From Candidatus Symbiopectobacterium sp. NZEC151 (GTDB lineage Bacteria > Pseudomonadota > Gammaproteobacteria > Enterobacterales > Enterobacteriaceae), in contig NZ_JAGFPE010000002.1 of assembly GCF_025962655.1 (NCBI RefSeq), positions 496,001 through 560,000 of the forward strand: DNA of 64,000 nt. Reading direction: 5' to 3'. Shown here piece by piece: positions 1-8,504 of this stretch. Each line of letters opens with the position of its first letter. The first letter of the stretch is position 1. Below the pieces are notes generated by a model, which did not search any database, was not told where the DNA came from, and was given only the letters and a program-made list of their open reading frames with translations. Made by a program: the position numbers and the translations under genes.

Positions 1-1202
1 TTCTCCGTCATTGAAGCATCAACGATGATGGAGACATCCGGCAGGGGGACACCCACGGTGTCAAACAGGGTTTTGCGCAGGGCATCAATCTCCAGTGAAA
101 GAGACTCTGAATGCAGGCTCGGTGCAAGACGCAGCGTCAGAGGCTGTGCGCCCGGCACCATCAGATCGTCATCTGCGCTGCCCTGCGGCGCGGATACCGA
201 CTGCGGATGCCGGGCGCGATACCACAGCAGCGCACAGGGCAATGCGGTAAGCACCGCCATAATGAAAAAGTAGATAAACGGGAAGCCGGGAATGACGGCA
301 AACAGTAACATCACCACCGCTGCGAGGATCAGCGCCTGAGGCTGTTTCCCTAATTGCGCGCTCAGCTCACGCCCCAGATTTTGCCGTTTCTCACCCGGTA
401 CGCGGGTGACGATAATACCGGCACTGAGCGAAATCAGCAGAGAGGGGATCTGTCCGCACAGGCCGTCACCGATGGAGAGCACGCTGTAGGTTTGCACCGC
501 ATCCCCGAGCGACATGCCGTATTGCACCACGGCAATGGTAATGCCACCCAGAATATTCACCAGCACGACAATAATACCGGCGATGGCATCCCCTTTCACA
601 AACTTCATGGCACCGTCCATCGCGCCAAGAAAACGGCTTTCATGCTGCACGTGCAGACGCAATTGGCGCGCCTGATCGGCATCGATCACCCCAGCGCGCA
701 GATCGCCATCGATACTCATCTGCTTGCCCGGCATGCCATCGAGAGAAAATCGGGCGCTTACCTCGGCCACGCGCTCCGTGCCCTTGGTGATGACGATAAA
801 TTGCACGATGGTGATGATGGCGAAAATTACCAGCCCCACCGTCAAGTTCCCCCCCACCATAAAGCGACCAAACGCGTCGATGATATCGCCCGCATCGTGC
901 TGCAACAGCACCAGTCGCGAGGTGCTGATGGTCAGCGACAGCCGGTAAAGCGTGGTAATCAGCAACAGTGAGGGGAACACCGACAGTTCCAGCGGATCGT
1001 TGATGTAAATGGCAAACAGCAGCAGGATGATGGAAAAAGTCAGATTAATGGCGATCAGAATATCCACCACAAACGTAGGCAACGGCAGGGTAATCATGAC
1101 AATCGCCATGAGCATCACCAAGGCGAGAATAATATCTTGCCTGCCGGCGCACATTTGCAACCAGCGTTGGACGCTATCTTTTTTCATCACGTTGGTTTGC
1201 AT
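1..1202 (-). CDS. ssaV: T3SS export gate protein SsaV (SctV), 3' part outside the window
   Basis: SctV/FlhA-family inner-membrane protein. It forms the nonameric export gate through which the type III system selects and passes substrates. About 400 N-terminal residues of a family usually near 690 are visible. They hold the membrane part (about seven to eight hydrophobic segments up to residue ~325), the conserved stretch [12 protein letters not shown] and the family loop [19 protein letters not shown], and the start of the cytoplasmic domain. The closest match I know is Salmonella SsaV. I chose the ATG at 1202 because a GGAAA ribosome-binding site lies 7 bases upstream; an ATG at 1187 overlaps the ssaM stop. 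It is translationally coupled to ssaM. The missing end is a window cut, not a truncation. Confidence 0.95.
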   Translation of the reverse strand, partial: MQTNVMKKDSVQRWLQMCAGRQDIILALVMLMAIVMITLPLPTFVVDILIAINLTFSIILLLFAIYINDPLELSVFPSLLLITTLYRLSLTISTSRLVLLQHDAGDIIDAFGRFMVGGNLTVGLVIFAIITIVQFIVITKGTERVAEVSARFSLDGMPGKQMSIDGDLRAGVIDADQARQLRLHVQHESRFLGAMDGAMKFVKGDAIAGIIVVLVNILGGITIAVVQYGMSLGDAVQTYSVLSIGDGLCGQIPSLLISLSAGIIVTRVPGEKRQNLGRELSAQLGKQPQALILAAVVMLLFAVIPGFPFIYFFIMAVLTALPCALLWYRARHPQSVSAPQGSADDDLMVPGAQPLTLRLAPSLHSESLSLEIDALRKTLFDTVGVPLPDVSIIVDASMTE

Positions 1203-1555
1203 AATTTTTCCAGAAATGTTCGCTGGCGACGGTGCAACCATAGCCATTGTTCCGCCACGCTGTCTGCCATTGGGGCACAGCTGATCACCATGCCTTGACG
1301 TAGCGTGAAAACACGCTGAGGAATACCCGCAAACCAGGCGGGATGGGCACGTTGCAGTGCAAGAACCAGTAACGCATTATCACACCAAGGATCCAGCAGA
1401 CATTGGCTGATATGCATGCGTCCCTGACGAAAGGTGAGGAAGGTTTGAAATCCTCGATCGACCCATTGCATTTCGGCAGAGGGCGGTTGTTCCGCCAGCT
1501 CGGCCAACTGTATAAAGCGCTGGATGTTTCTTTCGATGAACAGATCTAATGTCAT
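1187..1555 (-). CDS. ssaM: SPI-2-type secretion switch protein SsaM
   Basis: Small cytoplasmic protein of 122 residues. In Salmonella, SsaM works with SpiC (SsaB) and the gatekeeper SsaL to order secretion of translocon proteins before effectors. The start at 1555 gives an N-terminus ([20 protein letters not shown]) that aligns directly with SsaM of Salmonella, and the C-terminal half keeps the IPQR(V/L)F.LR.G and HRRQ..FLE patterns. A longer reading from 1615 would overlap ssaL and has no homology. It lies 56 bases after ssaL and overlaps ssaV by 16 bases. All three partners of the proposed gatekeeper complex (ssaB, ssaL, ssaM) are present here. Confidence 0.88.
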   Translation of the reverse strand: MTLDLFIERNIQRFIQLAELAEQPPSAEMQWVDRGFQTFLTFRQGRMHISQCLLDPWCDNALLVLALQRAHPAWFAGIPQRVFTLRQGMVISCAPMADSVAEQWLWLHRRQRTFLEKLCKPT

Positions 1556-1611
1556 GATGTCTTTCCTCTCACGTCCGGTAACAGAATCCCAGAGAAGACA
1601 AGGAGGAGAAA

Positions 1612-2622
1612 TCAAGACAACACCTGATTACCCTTCAGTTTTTGCAGTACGGTAAGAATGCTTTCTCGCTGATCTTCATCGCTAAAACACGCATCCGGCA
1701 TCACTCTGAATTGCACATCCAGATAACGCACGATGTGCTTGAATACCGTTGCGCTGGGCGTCAACGAGGAAATTCGTGCGATAAGCCAATCCTCAAACAG
1801 CCAGCTTTCCTGTGTAATATCAATCAACAAGGTCAGGAGTGAATCGGCAGGTAATGGATAACGCTTTTCCTGTTCTTCACACTCCTGTTCCAGGCCCAGA
1901 AACAGCAACAAGCGCCGCAGGCGAACCAGTACCGTCGCCAACCTGGCTTGCTGAGCACCCCCGACAGACAGTGAGAGTTCAAACGCCGCCATTTGCAACA
2001 GGACGCGCAGCCGACGCTGGCGATCGGACCAGTCCAGGATGCGTTTAAACCATTCCGATAACGATATGTCTTGTTCATCCATCGCGCGCTGGAATAAGCG
2101 ACCAATGGGTGCCAGCACCGCCTTGCTGACGGTGCCGAGCTCCATCAGGCCAAAGAGTGCAGTTTCATACGCGTTTTCTTCAATAAGCTGGGCCAACTGC
2201 GCATTCAGCGCCTTTTTCCGCTTTTCATCCAATGCCGTTGATGCAAGGTGTTGAGCAATCGTAAAAATACGCCGCAGCCCCTCCAGCGCCTCGCTGTTAT
2301 TCTCAGCCGAGGAGGCGAGAAACGTTGGAAGGCCGCCTTCTTGCTCATGCAAACGTTGCATCAGTGCAATTAGCTCTTGTTGTCTACGTAGCTGCCGTTC
2401 TGACGATGCCAGCCGCTTTTCATCGCGCATTCGACCAGAAAGCAGCAAACTCATCTCTGCCAGCGTTGAATCCAGCGATTCGTCTGCAATTTCTTCCAAC
2501 GCCATGTCTGTCAGCGGCAGGTTGTATTCATTACGCGGCAGGGAGTGTGCCTGATGGGGATCATTGTTTGTGGATAAAGCCTGGCCTGCCAGATTCTGAT
2601 ATTCAGGCATTTTCATCGTCAC
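1612..2622 (-). CDS. ssaL: T3SS gatekeeper SsaL (SctW family)
   Basis: SctW/InvE/SepL-type gatekeeper of 336 residues, about the size of Salmonella SsaL. It sits on the cytoplasmic side of the export gate and holds back effectors until the translocon is out. The sequence is soluble and helical, with repeated Leu-rich segments and no membrane helix. Residues ~55-90 form a charged helix-rich stretch typical of the family. The GTG at 2622 has a GGGAGG ribosome-binding site; an ATG two codons later is the alternative. It overlaps the end of ssaK by 20 bases, which implies translational coupling. The call rests on family pattern plus exact SPI-2 gene position. Confidence 0.88.
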   Translation of the reverse strand: MTMKMPEYQNLAGQALSTNNDPHQAHSLPRNEYNLPLTDMALEEIADESLDSTLAEMSLLLSGRMRDEKRLASSERQLRRQQELIALMQRLHEQEGGLPTFLASSAENNSEALEGLRRIFTIAQHLASTALDEKRKKALNAQLAQLIEENAYETALFGLMELGTVSKAVLAPIGRLFQRAMDEQDISLSEWFKRILDWSDRQRRLRVLLQMAAFELSLSVGGAQQARLATVLVRLRRLLLFLGLEQECEEQEKRYPLPADSLLTLLIDITQESWLFEDWLIARISSLTPSATVFKHIVRYLDVQFRVMPDACFSDEDQRESILTVLQKLKGNQVLS

Positions 2623-3301
2623 GCCTTACCTCCCGTTGATGGATGCCGAGCTCGTTCTCGGTATCTATCCATGCCAACACCTGCTGAAAATGTCTGCTGA
2701 GCGAAAAAGAAACGCTGAGCTGTGAAGATGTCAGAACGGCTTCATCCACAGCCAACTGCGGGTTGCAGGCTATCGCTAACCGCTCCCCGAAGGCCTCGCG
2801 CATTCTGGCCTCTCGCTCGGGATGAATCTGCAACGTGGTACACCCCGCCGCCGCCAGCTGTGCCACCTGCTGCGACAAACGGTCGCACAGCAGGTCATCA
2901 ACCGGCTGTTGAGAAAACCAGGCGCTCAATACGTTCCGCATAGCCAGGCGGATACGTGACGTGACCGCCTGCACCACGCACTGTTCCACCGAGGCCGCCT
3001 CACACAGCGCCACAACGTGGCGCGCCAACCATTGATTCTCGCAGCGAGTAAGGATCTCCTGCTGACGGCGAGAAAACTCGGCATAAGCCTCATTCTGTAT
3101 CTGGCGCTGCGCTTTGCGCGCCTGGCGTATCATGTGCTCTGCCTTACGGCTCGCCGCTTTCACGATGGTTGCGGCCTCTTGGTGGGCATCGCGCAGGGTG
3201 TGGGCATAAGCCAGTTGGGTGTTTAGCCTTTCAGCAGGAATCACGGGGAAATCGGGAAGTTGCCCATCAAGCTCAATCAACGGGAGTCGGCACAGCGGCA
3301 T
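2603..3301 (-). CDS. ssaK: T3SS ATPase stator SsaK (SctL family)
   Basis: SctL/FliH-type stator subunit of 232 residues. It links the SctN ATPase to the cytoplasmic sorting platform. Residues ~30-75 are a long Ala/Lys/Gln-rich coiled coil (..EAATIVKAASRKAEHMIR..) followed by the globular C-terminal domain that binds the ATPase, as in the family. It sits between the SctK-like gene, which it overlaps by 25 bases, and ssaL. The ATPase gene ssaN should lie just beyond the left window edge, after ssaV. Confidence 0.88.
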   Translation of the reverse strand: MPLCRLPLIELDGQLPDFPVIPAERLNTQLAYAHTLRDAHQEAATIVKAASRKAEHMIRQARKAQRQIQNEAYAEFSRRQQEILTRCENQWLARHVVALCEAASVEQCVVQAVTSRIRLAMRNVLSAWFSQQPVDDLLCDRLSQQVAQLAAAGCTTLQIHPEREARMREAFGERLAIACNPQLAVDEAVLTSSQLSVSFSLSRHFQQVLAWIDTENELGIHQREVRRDDENA

Positions 3302-3849
3302 AGCATACGCTCCAGTAAATTCATCGTGGTCAGAGACGTCACGGGATACAACGCTTGCCTGAGCGGCGGCAGCTGTATCAACAGCGCCTGGAGCACGGGT
3401 TCCTCCCTTGCAGCACGGTAAAGCATGGCGATACCAATGCGATTCGCCGCGTCGATCACCTGTTCCGGTGAAAATAAGGCAGGGCGTTTGTTGTCACACA
3501 TGCCAAACAGATGCCAGATCAGATCGTTATCCAGCCAGCGACGAAGCGCGTGACGATAATCAGGCAGCAGAAAGTAATCACCGCACGCCAGCGTCAGCAG
3601 CCCAAGCGCCAGCGCATATTTCGGCATGTTCGGTGCCAGCATGGCCAAACGGCGCTGACGTTCATTAAGCCGCCCCGGCAGACAAATCCCGCCACGCCGC
3701 GCTCGTAACGCGCGGTTCAGCGCGCTGTCTAAAACCGGAGACTCGCCATAACGCCACCGTTGATTGCGATGAAACCCTAACAAGGCAAACCAGTCAGGGT
3801 GCGCATAACGGGCGGGCTGCCAGACCGAGCGGTGCAGCAGCAGGATCAA
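3277..3849 (-). CDS. SctK-like sorting-platform protein (STM1410-type)
   Basis: Gene between ssaJ and ssaK, the position of Salmonella STM1410, which is thought to be the SctK component of the sorting platform. SctK connects the inner-membrane ring to the SctQ pods. The frame is open from 3966, but the first part lies inside ssaJ and looks like shadow sequence. Homology-like sequence (ILLLHRSVWQPARYAHPDWF) begins at the ssaJ stop. I therefore take the TTG at 3849, which overlaps the ssaJ stop codon, giving 190 residues. A Cys/Trp/Leu-rich middle (YALALGLLTLACGDYF) resembles OrgA/YscK-type proteins. The start and exact name are uncertain; the presence of a gene is not. Confidence 0.7.
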   Translation of the reverse strand: MILLLHRSVWQPARYAHPDWFALLGFHRNQRWRYGESPVLDSALNRALRARRGGICLPGRLNERQRRLAMLAPNMPKYALALGLLTLACGDYFLLPDYRHALRRWLDNDLIWHLFGMCDNKRPALFSPEQVIDAANRIGIAMLYRAAREEPVLQALLIQLPPLRQALYPVTSLTTMNLLERMLCRCADSR

Positions 3850-4598
3850 CGCATCCGGTCTGCTGGACTCGTCCGCTGAAACACACGCCACGCCGCCAGT
3901 ATCAACAGCACCGAAGCCAGTAAAATCAGCGTTAACATCACATGTTGTCGATAACGGGATAGCCATTTCAGGATCGCTCTCTCTTCAACGGATTTCGGCG
4001 GCGGAGCCACCCGAGCGCGATAGCCAGCAGGCTGCATCAAAATGCTGATTTGATCGTACTGGACACCGGGTATCGCTTTTTCAATCAGGCTCTTGATTTG
4101 TACGCGAAACGCTTCCAGGTTCACCCGTGGGGAAAATTTAATGTAGACAGCCACCGAGGTGGTATCACCAGAACGGGTGGCGACGTCGTCACTGGGAGGA
4201 TGGGACGCTATCGCGACAGACGCTTGCACAACGCCATCCATTTGGCTGAGCATCTCTTCAATGTGCTGCTCGGTGAGATACAGAATCTTCTGCTGCTCTT
4301 CCCGGGGAGAAACCACCAACTGGTTAGGTGGAAACATGGTTTCTACCGTGGTGTAGCGCTTGCGCGGGAAGCCGTCCATGCGCAGCACTTCAACAGCATC
4401 AATAAACCGGGATTGCTCGACGCGCAGCGTTACCCCGCCGTCCGGCGAAGGTTGCTTATCTGCATCAATGTTGTTGTTCATCAGGATCGCCAACATCTGG
4501 TTGGCATCACTCTGAGACAGGCCGTTGTAGAGTTCGACACGACAGCCCGCCAGCATGAAAACCAGTATTGCCATCCCCAGACAGCGCAATGCGTTCAT
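3846..4598 (-). CDS. ssaJ: T3SS inner-membrane ring lipoprotein SsaJ (SctJ)
   Basis: SctJ/FliF-type ring protein of 250 residues, the usual length. It builds the inner ring of the basal body with SctD. A lipoprotein signal peptide ends in LAGC, so Cys19 should be lipidated. Then follow the two periplasmic ring-building domains, with the typical ..ADKQPSPDGGVTLRVEQ.. and EQHIEEML..MDGV.. segments. One C-terminal membrane helix lies around residues 218-238. The start overlaps the ssaI stop (ATGA), so the two are coupled. Confidence 0.95.
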   Translation of the reverse strand: MNALRCLGMAILVFMLAGCRVELYNGLSQSDANQMLAILMNNNIDADKQPSPDGGVTLRVEQSRFIDAVEVLRMDGFPRKRYTTVETMFPPNQLVVSPREEQQKILYLTEQHIEEMLSQMDGVVQASVAIASHPPSDDVATRSGDTTSVAVYIKFSPRVNLEAFRVQIKSLIEKAIPGVQYDQISILMQPAGYRARVAPPPKSVEERAILKWLSRYRQHVMLTLILLASVLLILAAWRVFQRTSPADRMR

Positions 4599-4879
4599 GT
4601 CATATTGGCCAGTTTGTTGACCGTTTGCGCCGCAGAACCGGCGACCTTAGCACCAAGATCGACGCCGACGCTCAACGTCAAGATCTTCGCCTGCTGCTGC
4701 AACATCTGCTCCGGTGATAAGGTTTCTACCGCGCCGGACACCGTTCCGGCATACAGCATCTGCTTGAAGGTCTGCGCCGCCTGACTGTCCGGTGCATCCA
4801 TCGCAGACACCGTATCGATGCTGTCACAACGGCTATCTGGCGATATCTTCTGAGAAAGCGTCATGGGTGTTATCTCCAT
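4595..4879 (-). CDS. ssaI: T3SS inner rod protein SsaI (SctI)
   Basis: SctI-family inner rod subunit of 94 residues. It lines the base of the needle inside the basal body. The C-terminus (LTLSVGVDLGAKVAGSAAQT) matches the polymerising helix of Salmonella SsaI. The N-terminus is longer than the 82-residue Salmonella protein. The start at 4879 has GAGG six bases upstream; ATGs at 4897 and 4864 are alternatives. It lies between ssaH and ssaJ in the usual SPI-2 order. Confidence 0.85.
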   Translation of the reverse strand: MEITPMTLSQKISPDSRCDSIDTVSAMDAPDSQAAQTFKQMLYAGTVSGAVETLSPEQMLQQQAKILTLSVGVDLGAKVAGSAAQTVNKLANMT

Positions 4880-4907
4880 GGGGTACCTCGTAATCACGGT
4901 GAAAAAC

Positions 4908-5159
4908 TCATAATGAAAAGCAGTGCTTGACCACGTCTGCGTCCGGCGTATTCACGTGTTGCAATACGCGTTTCGCCTCTTCCGGCGCATTCAGCCCCAA
5001 CAGCAGGACGGCCATGCACACCGCACAAGCATCGCTATCGGTAACCAGACTCGGTACCACCGGCACTATCGCTCGCACTTGACGCAGCAAGCCGTGATTA
5101 ACCCCAGCGAATGCGGCTTCAAGCAATAGCCGTCGTTCAGCAGACGTCAGTACGCTCAT
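4908..5159 (-). CDS. ssaH: SPI-2-type needle chaperone-like protein SsaH
   Basis: Small protein of 83 residues in the SsaH position, directly after the needle gene and overlapping it by four bases (ATGA). It is helical and Ala/Leu-rich, with no signal or membrane helix. SsaH-type proteins (SctG/YscG-like, TPR-fold) act with SsaE as co-chaperones that keep the needle subunit monomeric in the cytoplasm. The assignment rests mainly on position, size and composition (..AEERLLLEAAFAGVNHGLL..). No catalytic motif is expected. Confidence 0.75.
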   Translation of the reverse strand: MSVLTSAERRLLLEAAFAGVNHGLLRQVRAIVPVVPSLVTDSDACAVCMAVLLLGLNAPEEAKRVLQHVNTPDADVVKHCFSL

Positions 5160-5371
5160 ATCTTCGAGATAATCCCGCTGAGCAGATTTTTGATGGTATT
5201 GATCATCGCGCTTTCATAGTTGATAAAAGTGGAATACTGCTGCACGGCAAACTGCGCCTTGAGCATGGCGTCGGGATTAGTTAAATCTTCGCCGTTCATT
5301 TTGTCTTTGACGGCTTGCCCTGCCTGGTTTGCCAGGCGGGACAACGTATCGATGAGTTGTTGAACATCCAT
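5156..5371 (-). CDS. ssaG: T3SS needle subunit SsaG (SctF)
   Basis: SctF-family needle protein. From the ATG at 5371 it has 71 residues, the length I know for Salmonella SsaG, and nearly the same sequence pattern: MDVQQLIDTLSRLANQAGQA at the start and AQFAVQQYSTFINYESAMI in the polymerising C-terminal helix. A GGAGG lies six bases before this ATG; the ATG at 5377 would sit right against it. It heads the ssaG-ssaV run of apparatus genes. In Salmonella this point has its own SsrB-controlled promoter. Confidence 0.95.
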   Translation of the reverse strand: MDVQQLIDTLSRLANQAGQAVKDKMNGEDLTNPDAMLKAQFAVQQYSTFINYESAMINTIKNLLSGIISKI

Positions 5372-5486
5372 CGTCATCCTCCGGTAGAATGTCGGCTTAT
5401 TGCCTGAGATAGCTGCTTGCCTGCTACGTTGCTGGCTGGTATCTACTATGGTTTTAACCCGCCACAGCGCCTATCCGGTGTTTAAC

Positions 5487-5921
5487 CTAACCACAGACTT
5501 TTCCACGAAAAATCTGATCTATGCCGATTTCTAACCAACGCTCGCCGTCAAAAGATCGCGTTACCGCGCCTTTTTTACACAGTCGGCGCACCAGCTTTTG
5601 GCGCTGGAGCGCCACCCTCTGGGGCAGGACGTCGGTTATCACTAACATACGGATATGCTTCAACTCAGAAACCGCAGACAACGCCACGTGCAACAGCCGC
5701 CATAGCTGCAGTAATGACGCAGGTTGTGAGGCGCAATCGGGCAACCGGGTTAAACTACAGATAAGCAGCGCGTGGTTTTGAACACGAAAAACAAGGCGAT
5801 AGGGAAGCAACGTAATGTGCTGCCCGAGGCGTAGTCCGCACCCGGGCAAAAACGCCGGCTGCGGCGCTAATCCCACCGCTTGCAACTGCCTGCTAAAAAG
5901 TGCCTCCAGCCGTTCCATCAT
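5487..5921 (-). CDS. sseE: SPI-2 SseE-like protein
   Basis: Protein of 144 residues in the SseE position after sseD, with a four-base overlap. Salmonella SseE is a 137-residue protein of the translocon operon, thought to be a cytoplasmic chaperone-like factor. The sequence has the mixed alpha/beta look of class I T3SS chaperones (LGQHITLLPYRLVFRVQNHA) and no export or membrane signal. The gene ends the translocon operon here, because the sscB, sseF and sseG genes that follow it in Salmonella are absent. Confidence 0.75.
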   Translation of the reverse strand: MMERLEALFSRQLQAVGLAPQPAFLPGCGLRLGQHITLLPYRLVFRVQNHALLICSLTRLPDCASQPASLLQLWRLLHVALSAVSELKHIRMLVITDVLPQRVALQRQKLVRRLCKKGAVTRSFDGERWLEIGIDQIFRGKVCG

Positions 5922-6598
5922 TACTTCGCAAGGGAATGAAGCGTCTGGCTGAACACCTCGACCATCTTGCGGCCCATTTCCATCATCTGCTGCATGACTT
6001 CGACCGCCTTTTGCACAATATCGTCGAGATTTCGGATGTAGGATTGTGCGTTTTTACTTTGAAAATCCGCCTGCGCCCGCTCTATTTCTGCTTCACGGTT
6101 TTCCGTCGCCGCTTCAAAGGAACAGAGCCCGTTGGCTATCGATCCCGAACCGTTGAATCCCATCGAAGTGAGCTCTCTGGCGCCAGCGCCGCTGATTTCC
6201 CCCATTATTCCGCCCGTCAGCGCGCCCGTACACTGCATTAAGCCGCTCAAACAGGTGCCTAATGCGTTACTCTTTGCCGCCGTGAAACTATGTTCTATCG
6301 CGTTTAAACTGGTGGAAAGCGCATTCATTTCAAGCCCCCACCCTAATATCTGCTTCTTTTCGTTATACATGCGCATCACGTCACGCAAACGCCGGGCAAG
6401 ATTTAATAGTGTTCCCCACAGTTGATCAAACATCGCGAAAAAGTCATTTAAATCTGCATCACTACCGGTCTTTTCCTTGGCCGCCATTACACCATCCATC
6501 TTTGATGATAAGACAGAGGAAAGGTGGCCTGGAGTGACGTTGACAGGAAATACGTCTATCGAAAGAGTATTTTGATTCATAAGCGTATTTTGGCTCAT
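5921..6598 (-). CDS. sseD: T3SS translocon protein SseD (EspB-like pore component)
   Basis: Secreted translocator of 225 residues that inserts into the host membrane with SseC. The N-terminal ~30 residues are polar and Ser/Asn/Gln-rich, as expected for a T3SS signal. A Gly/Ala/Ser-rich hydrophobic stretch follows around residues 110-145 (CTGALTGGIMGEISGAGA), and the C-terminus is an amphipathic coiled coil (VQKAVEVMQQMMEMGRKMVE). It is about 30 residues longer than the Salmonella protein. It lies 9 bases after sseC and is coupled to sseE. Confidence 0.88.
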   Translation of the reverse strand: MSQNTLMNQNTLSIDVFPVNVTPGHLSSVLSSKMDGVMAAKEKTGSDADLNDFFAMFDQLWGTLLNLARRLRDVMRMYNEKKQILGWGLEMNALSTSLNAIEHSFTAAKSNALGTCLSGLMQCTGALTGGIMGEISGAGARELTSMGFNGSGSIANGLCSFEAATENREAEIERAQADFQSKNAQSYIRNLDDIVQKAVEVMQQMMEMGRKMVEVFSQTLHSLAK

Positions 6599-6607
6599 AA
6601 CATATCC

Positions 6608-8047
6608 TCAGGCACGGTTACAGGCAATTTTGGCCAATACCGTACCGTAATCTTCCATTATTGAAGTCGCGTTGCTCACGGCGGTGCCACTCTGTTGCAA
6701 ATAATCGCCAAGCTGTTTTTCCTGATCTTTTTTACGCTCCTGCGTCCAATTATCTTTAATATCGTTAATGCGTTGCATAACGATTAATTCTTCAATTTCT
6801 TTGCGCAAATCAGCGGCTTTCCATTGGGCAACACCCGATGTTATTTTTTGCCCACCGCTTAGCGCCAAGCGCGCCGTGCTTAACCAGGGAAAGGTGACAT
6901 TTTTAATGATGCCGGAGGCTAGCGCTTTGCCTAACGAGACCATAAAACGTTTACGCAACGCTTTTTCCGCGGCGGCAGCGCCCTTTTCCAACACCTCTGT
7001 CGCCACATTTTTGAGGGCGCTTTCCAACGTTTTTTCTACAAGCTGTTCAATTCCCTGAGCGGTGGCACTGCGGCCCATGGTGCGTGCCAAATACTGACTG
7101 GCGTTCCCCTCCAACCTGGCTTCGAGCTCAGTGACAAAGCCTTTAGCCGTGTTTTCAGCAATCTGTTTGATCTGCTGACCCACCTCACCGCTATTTTGGC
7201 TTGCTGCCTCCACCAGCGTTTTACCCGCGCCGCTGCCCATCTCCTTTTCTGCCGCAGAGATCAAACCGCGAGCCACGTAGATACCACGGCAGATTTGCAG
7301 AATATCCAATCCCATCGCGACGTATTCGCACGTGCTCTGTACCGAACCTGCCGCGTGAATAATCGCTTCACAATCGGCTTTATTTGCCCCCAACCCCAAA
7401 GCAAACTCAGCGCCGCCTTTTACGATTCCGGCAGCCCCTGCCGAGCAGTAAGCGATACCAGCAGCAAAAGCGAGTGGATCTGCCGTTGCCACGGCTTCAA
7501 CCAGTTTTAACACGCCGATACCAATCTCAATGGCGCTGCTTATCCAATCAAACACGGCGCTACACAGCGCGGATTTACGCACCTGATTCGCCTGTTCAAT
7601 CGACTTGTTGATCTGCTCCTGGTATTTCTCAACCTGCTTATTGCGAAGGAAAGTTTGCAGCTCTGTGGCACGGTTCAACTGTTCACAAAGCGCCAGTGCG
7701 TTGCTGCTGGACACACTCATCACCTGCTGCGTCACCAGCATCGACAACAGCAGCGGGTCCATGTTCATGACCTCTTGCAGCGAGGCCGAGGCGGAGCCGG
7801 TATACCCAGCCGCCAGCAGCCGTTGCCAGGCAGCCTCTGCCTGCGGCGCGCTCACCGACTGCGCCGCGGCCCTCGGTTGACGTTCAGTTTCCGCGTTCTT
7901 TCCTGCATCGTCTTGCCTATCGTGCAGGCCAACAACAGCGCGTGTTGGGTGTGTGGTTTGCTTCATTGACGAAGAGACGAGCATCTCTTCACCATCATCA
8001 TAGGGTAGCGGGTAATGCATCCCCGCTCTGGCTTGTACACTATCCAT
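6608..8047 (-). CDS. sseC: T3SS translocon pore protein SseC
   Basis: Large hydrophobic translocator (YopB/SipB/EspD family) that makes the pore in the host membrane. The start at 8047 gives 479 residues (484 in Salmonella) and overlaps sscA by 8 bases. An EQLNRATELQTFLRNKQVEK coiled coil lies around residues 120-140. A first Ala/Gly-rich hydrophobic region follows at ~165-215 (AFAAGIAYCSAGAAGIVKGG), then a second hydrophobic stretch and C-terminal coiled coils. These match Salmonella SseC segment by segment. SscA, encoded just upstream, should be its chaperone. Confidence 0.93.
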   Translation of the reverse strand: MDSVQARAGMHYPLPYDDGEEMLVSSSMKQTTHPTRAVVGLHDRQDDAGKNAETERQPRAAAQSVSAPQAEAAWQRLLAAGYTGSASASLQEVMNMDPLLLSMLVTQQVMSVSSSNALALCEQLNRATELQTFLRNKQVEKYQEQINKSIEQANQVRKSALCSAVFDWISSAIEIGIGVLKLVEAVATADPLAFAAGIAYCSAGAAGIVKGGAEFALGLGANKADCEAIIHAAGSVQSTCEYVAMGLDILQICRGIYVARGLISAAEKEMGSGAGKTLVEAASQNSGEVGQQIKQIAENTAKGFVTELEARLEGNASQYLARTMGRSATAQGIEQLVEKTLESALKNVATEVLEKGAAAAEKALRKRFMVSLGKALASGIIKNVTFPWLSTARLALSGGQKITSGVAQWKAADLRKEIEELIVMQRINDIKDNWTQERKKDQEKQLGDYLQQSGTAVSNATSIMEDYGTVLAKIACNRA

Positions 8048-8504
8048 CAGGCTCTCCTGTTCGAGATAGTCCTTGCTCCGCTTGACGGCGTATCGCCTGT
8101 AATGACCGATGTTCACCGCAAATCAGCAAGGCGGCCTTAAAGGCTTTGCGTGCCAATGCTTTCTCATTGCAGGCCAGAAAACACTCCCCAGCGGCACAAG
8201 GTACCTGTGCGGCCGATACGTTAATTTTCGCTGCCCGACCATAGGCATAGAGTGCATCTGACCAGGCGTGCGCCGCATGGCACGTCGCCCCAAGTTGATA
8301 CCAGTAGTCAAAAGACCAATCGTCGTAAGCGGTCAATATCCGTAACAGGTTGGCCGCTGCGCGATAATCCCCGGCGTTGGATAACTGTCTGGCATAGCGA
8401 AAAAGGGTGTCCAGTTCGACGCTTACCTCTTTTTTCAGCAACATGCGCATCGCGCCACCGCGACGCAAAAATTGCAGCATGGTCAGACTGTCGTCTTGCG
8501 TCAT
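8040..8504 (-). CDS. sscA: Translocator chaperone SscA (SycD/LcrH family)
   Basis: Class II T3SS chaperone of 154 residues made of tetratricopeptide repeats. The repeats are visible as ..FRYARQLSNAGDYRAAANL.., ..YWYQLGATCHAAHAWSDALY.. and ..PCAAGECFLACNEKALARKA... In Salmonella it binds SseC before export. It is coupled to sseB (ATGA at 8501-8504) and to sseC (8-base overlap), the usual chaperone-translocator arrangement. It is cytoplasmic. Confidence 0.92.
   Translation of the reverse strand: MTQDDSLTMLQFLRRGGAMRMLLKKEVSVELDTLFRYARQLSNAGDYRAAANLLRILTAYDDWSFDYWYQLGATCHAAHAWSDALYAYGRAAKINVSAAQVPCAAGECFLACNEKALARKAFKAALLICGEHRSLQAIRRQAEQGLSRTGEPDG

Noticed and set aside
354..971. Long open frame on the plus strand with His/Gln-rich translation
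   Set aside because: It is antisense to ssaV in a GC-rich region. The composition is not protein-like and there is no start signal.
4050..4784. 244-codon plus-strand frame opposite ssaJ/ssaI
   Set aside because: It overlaps two well-supported T3SS genes on the other strand and shows no family features.
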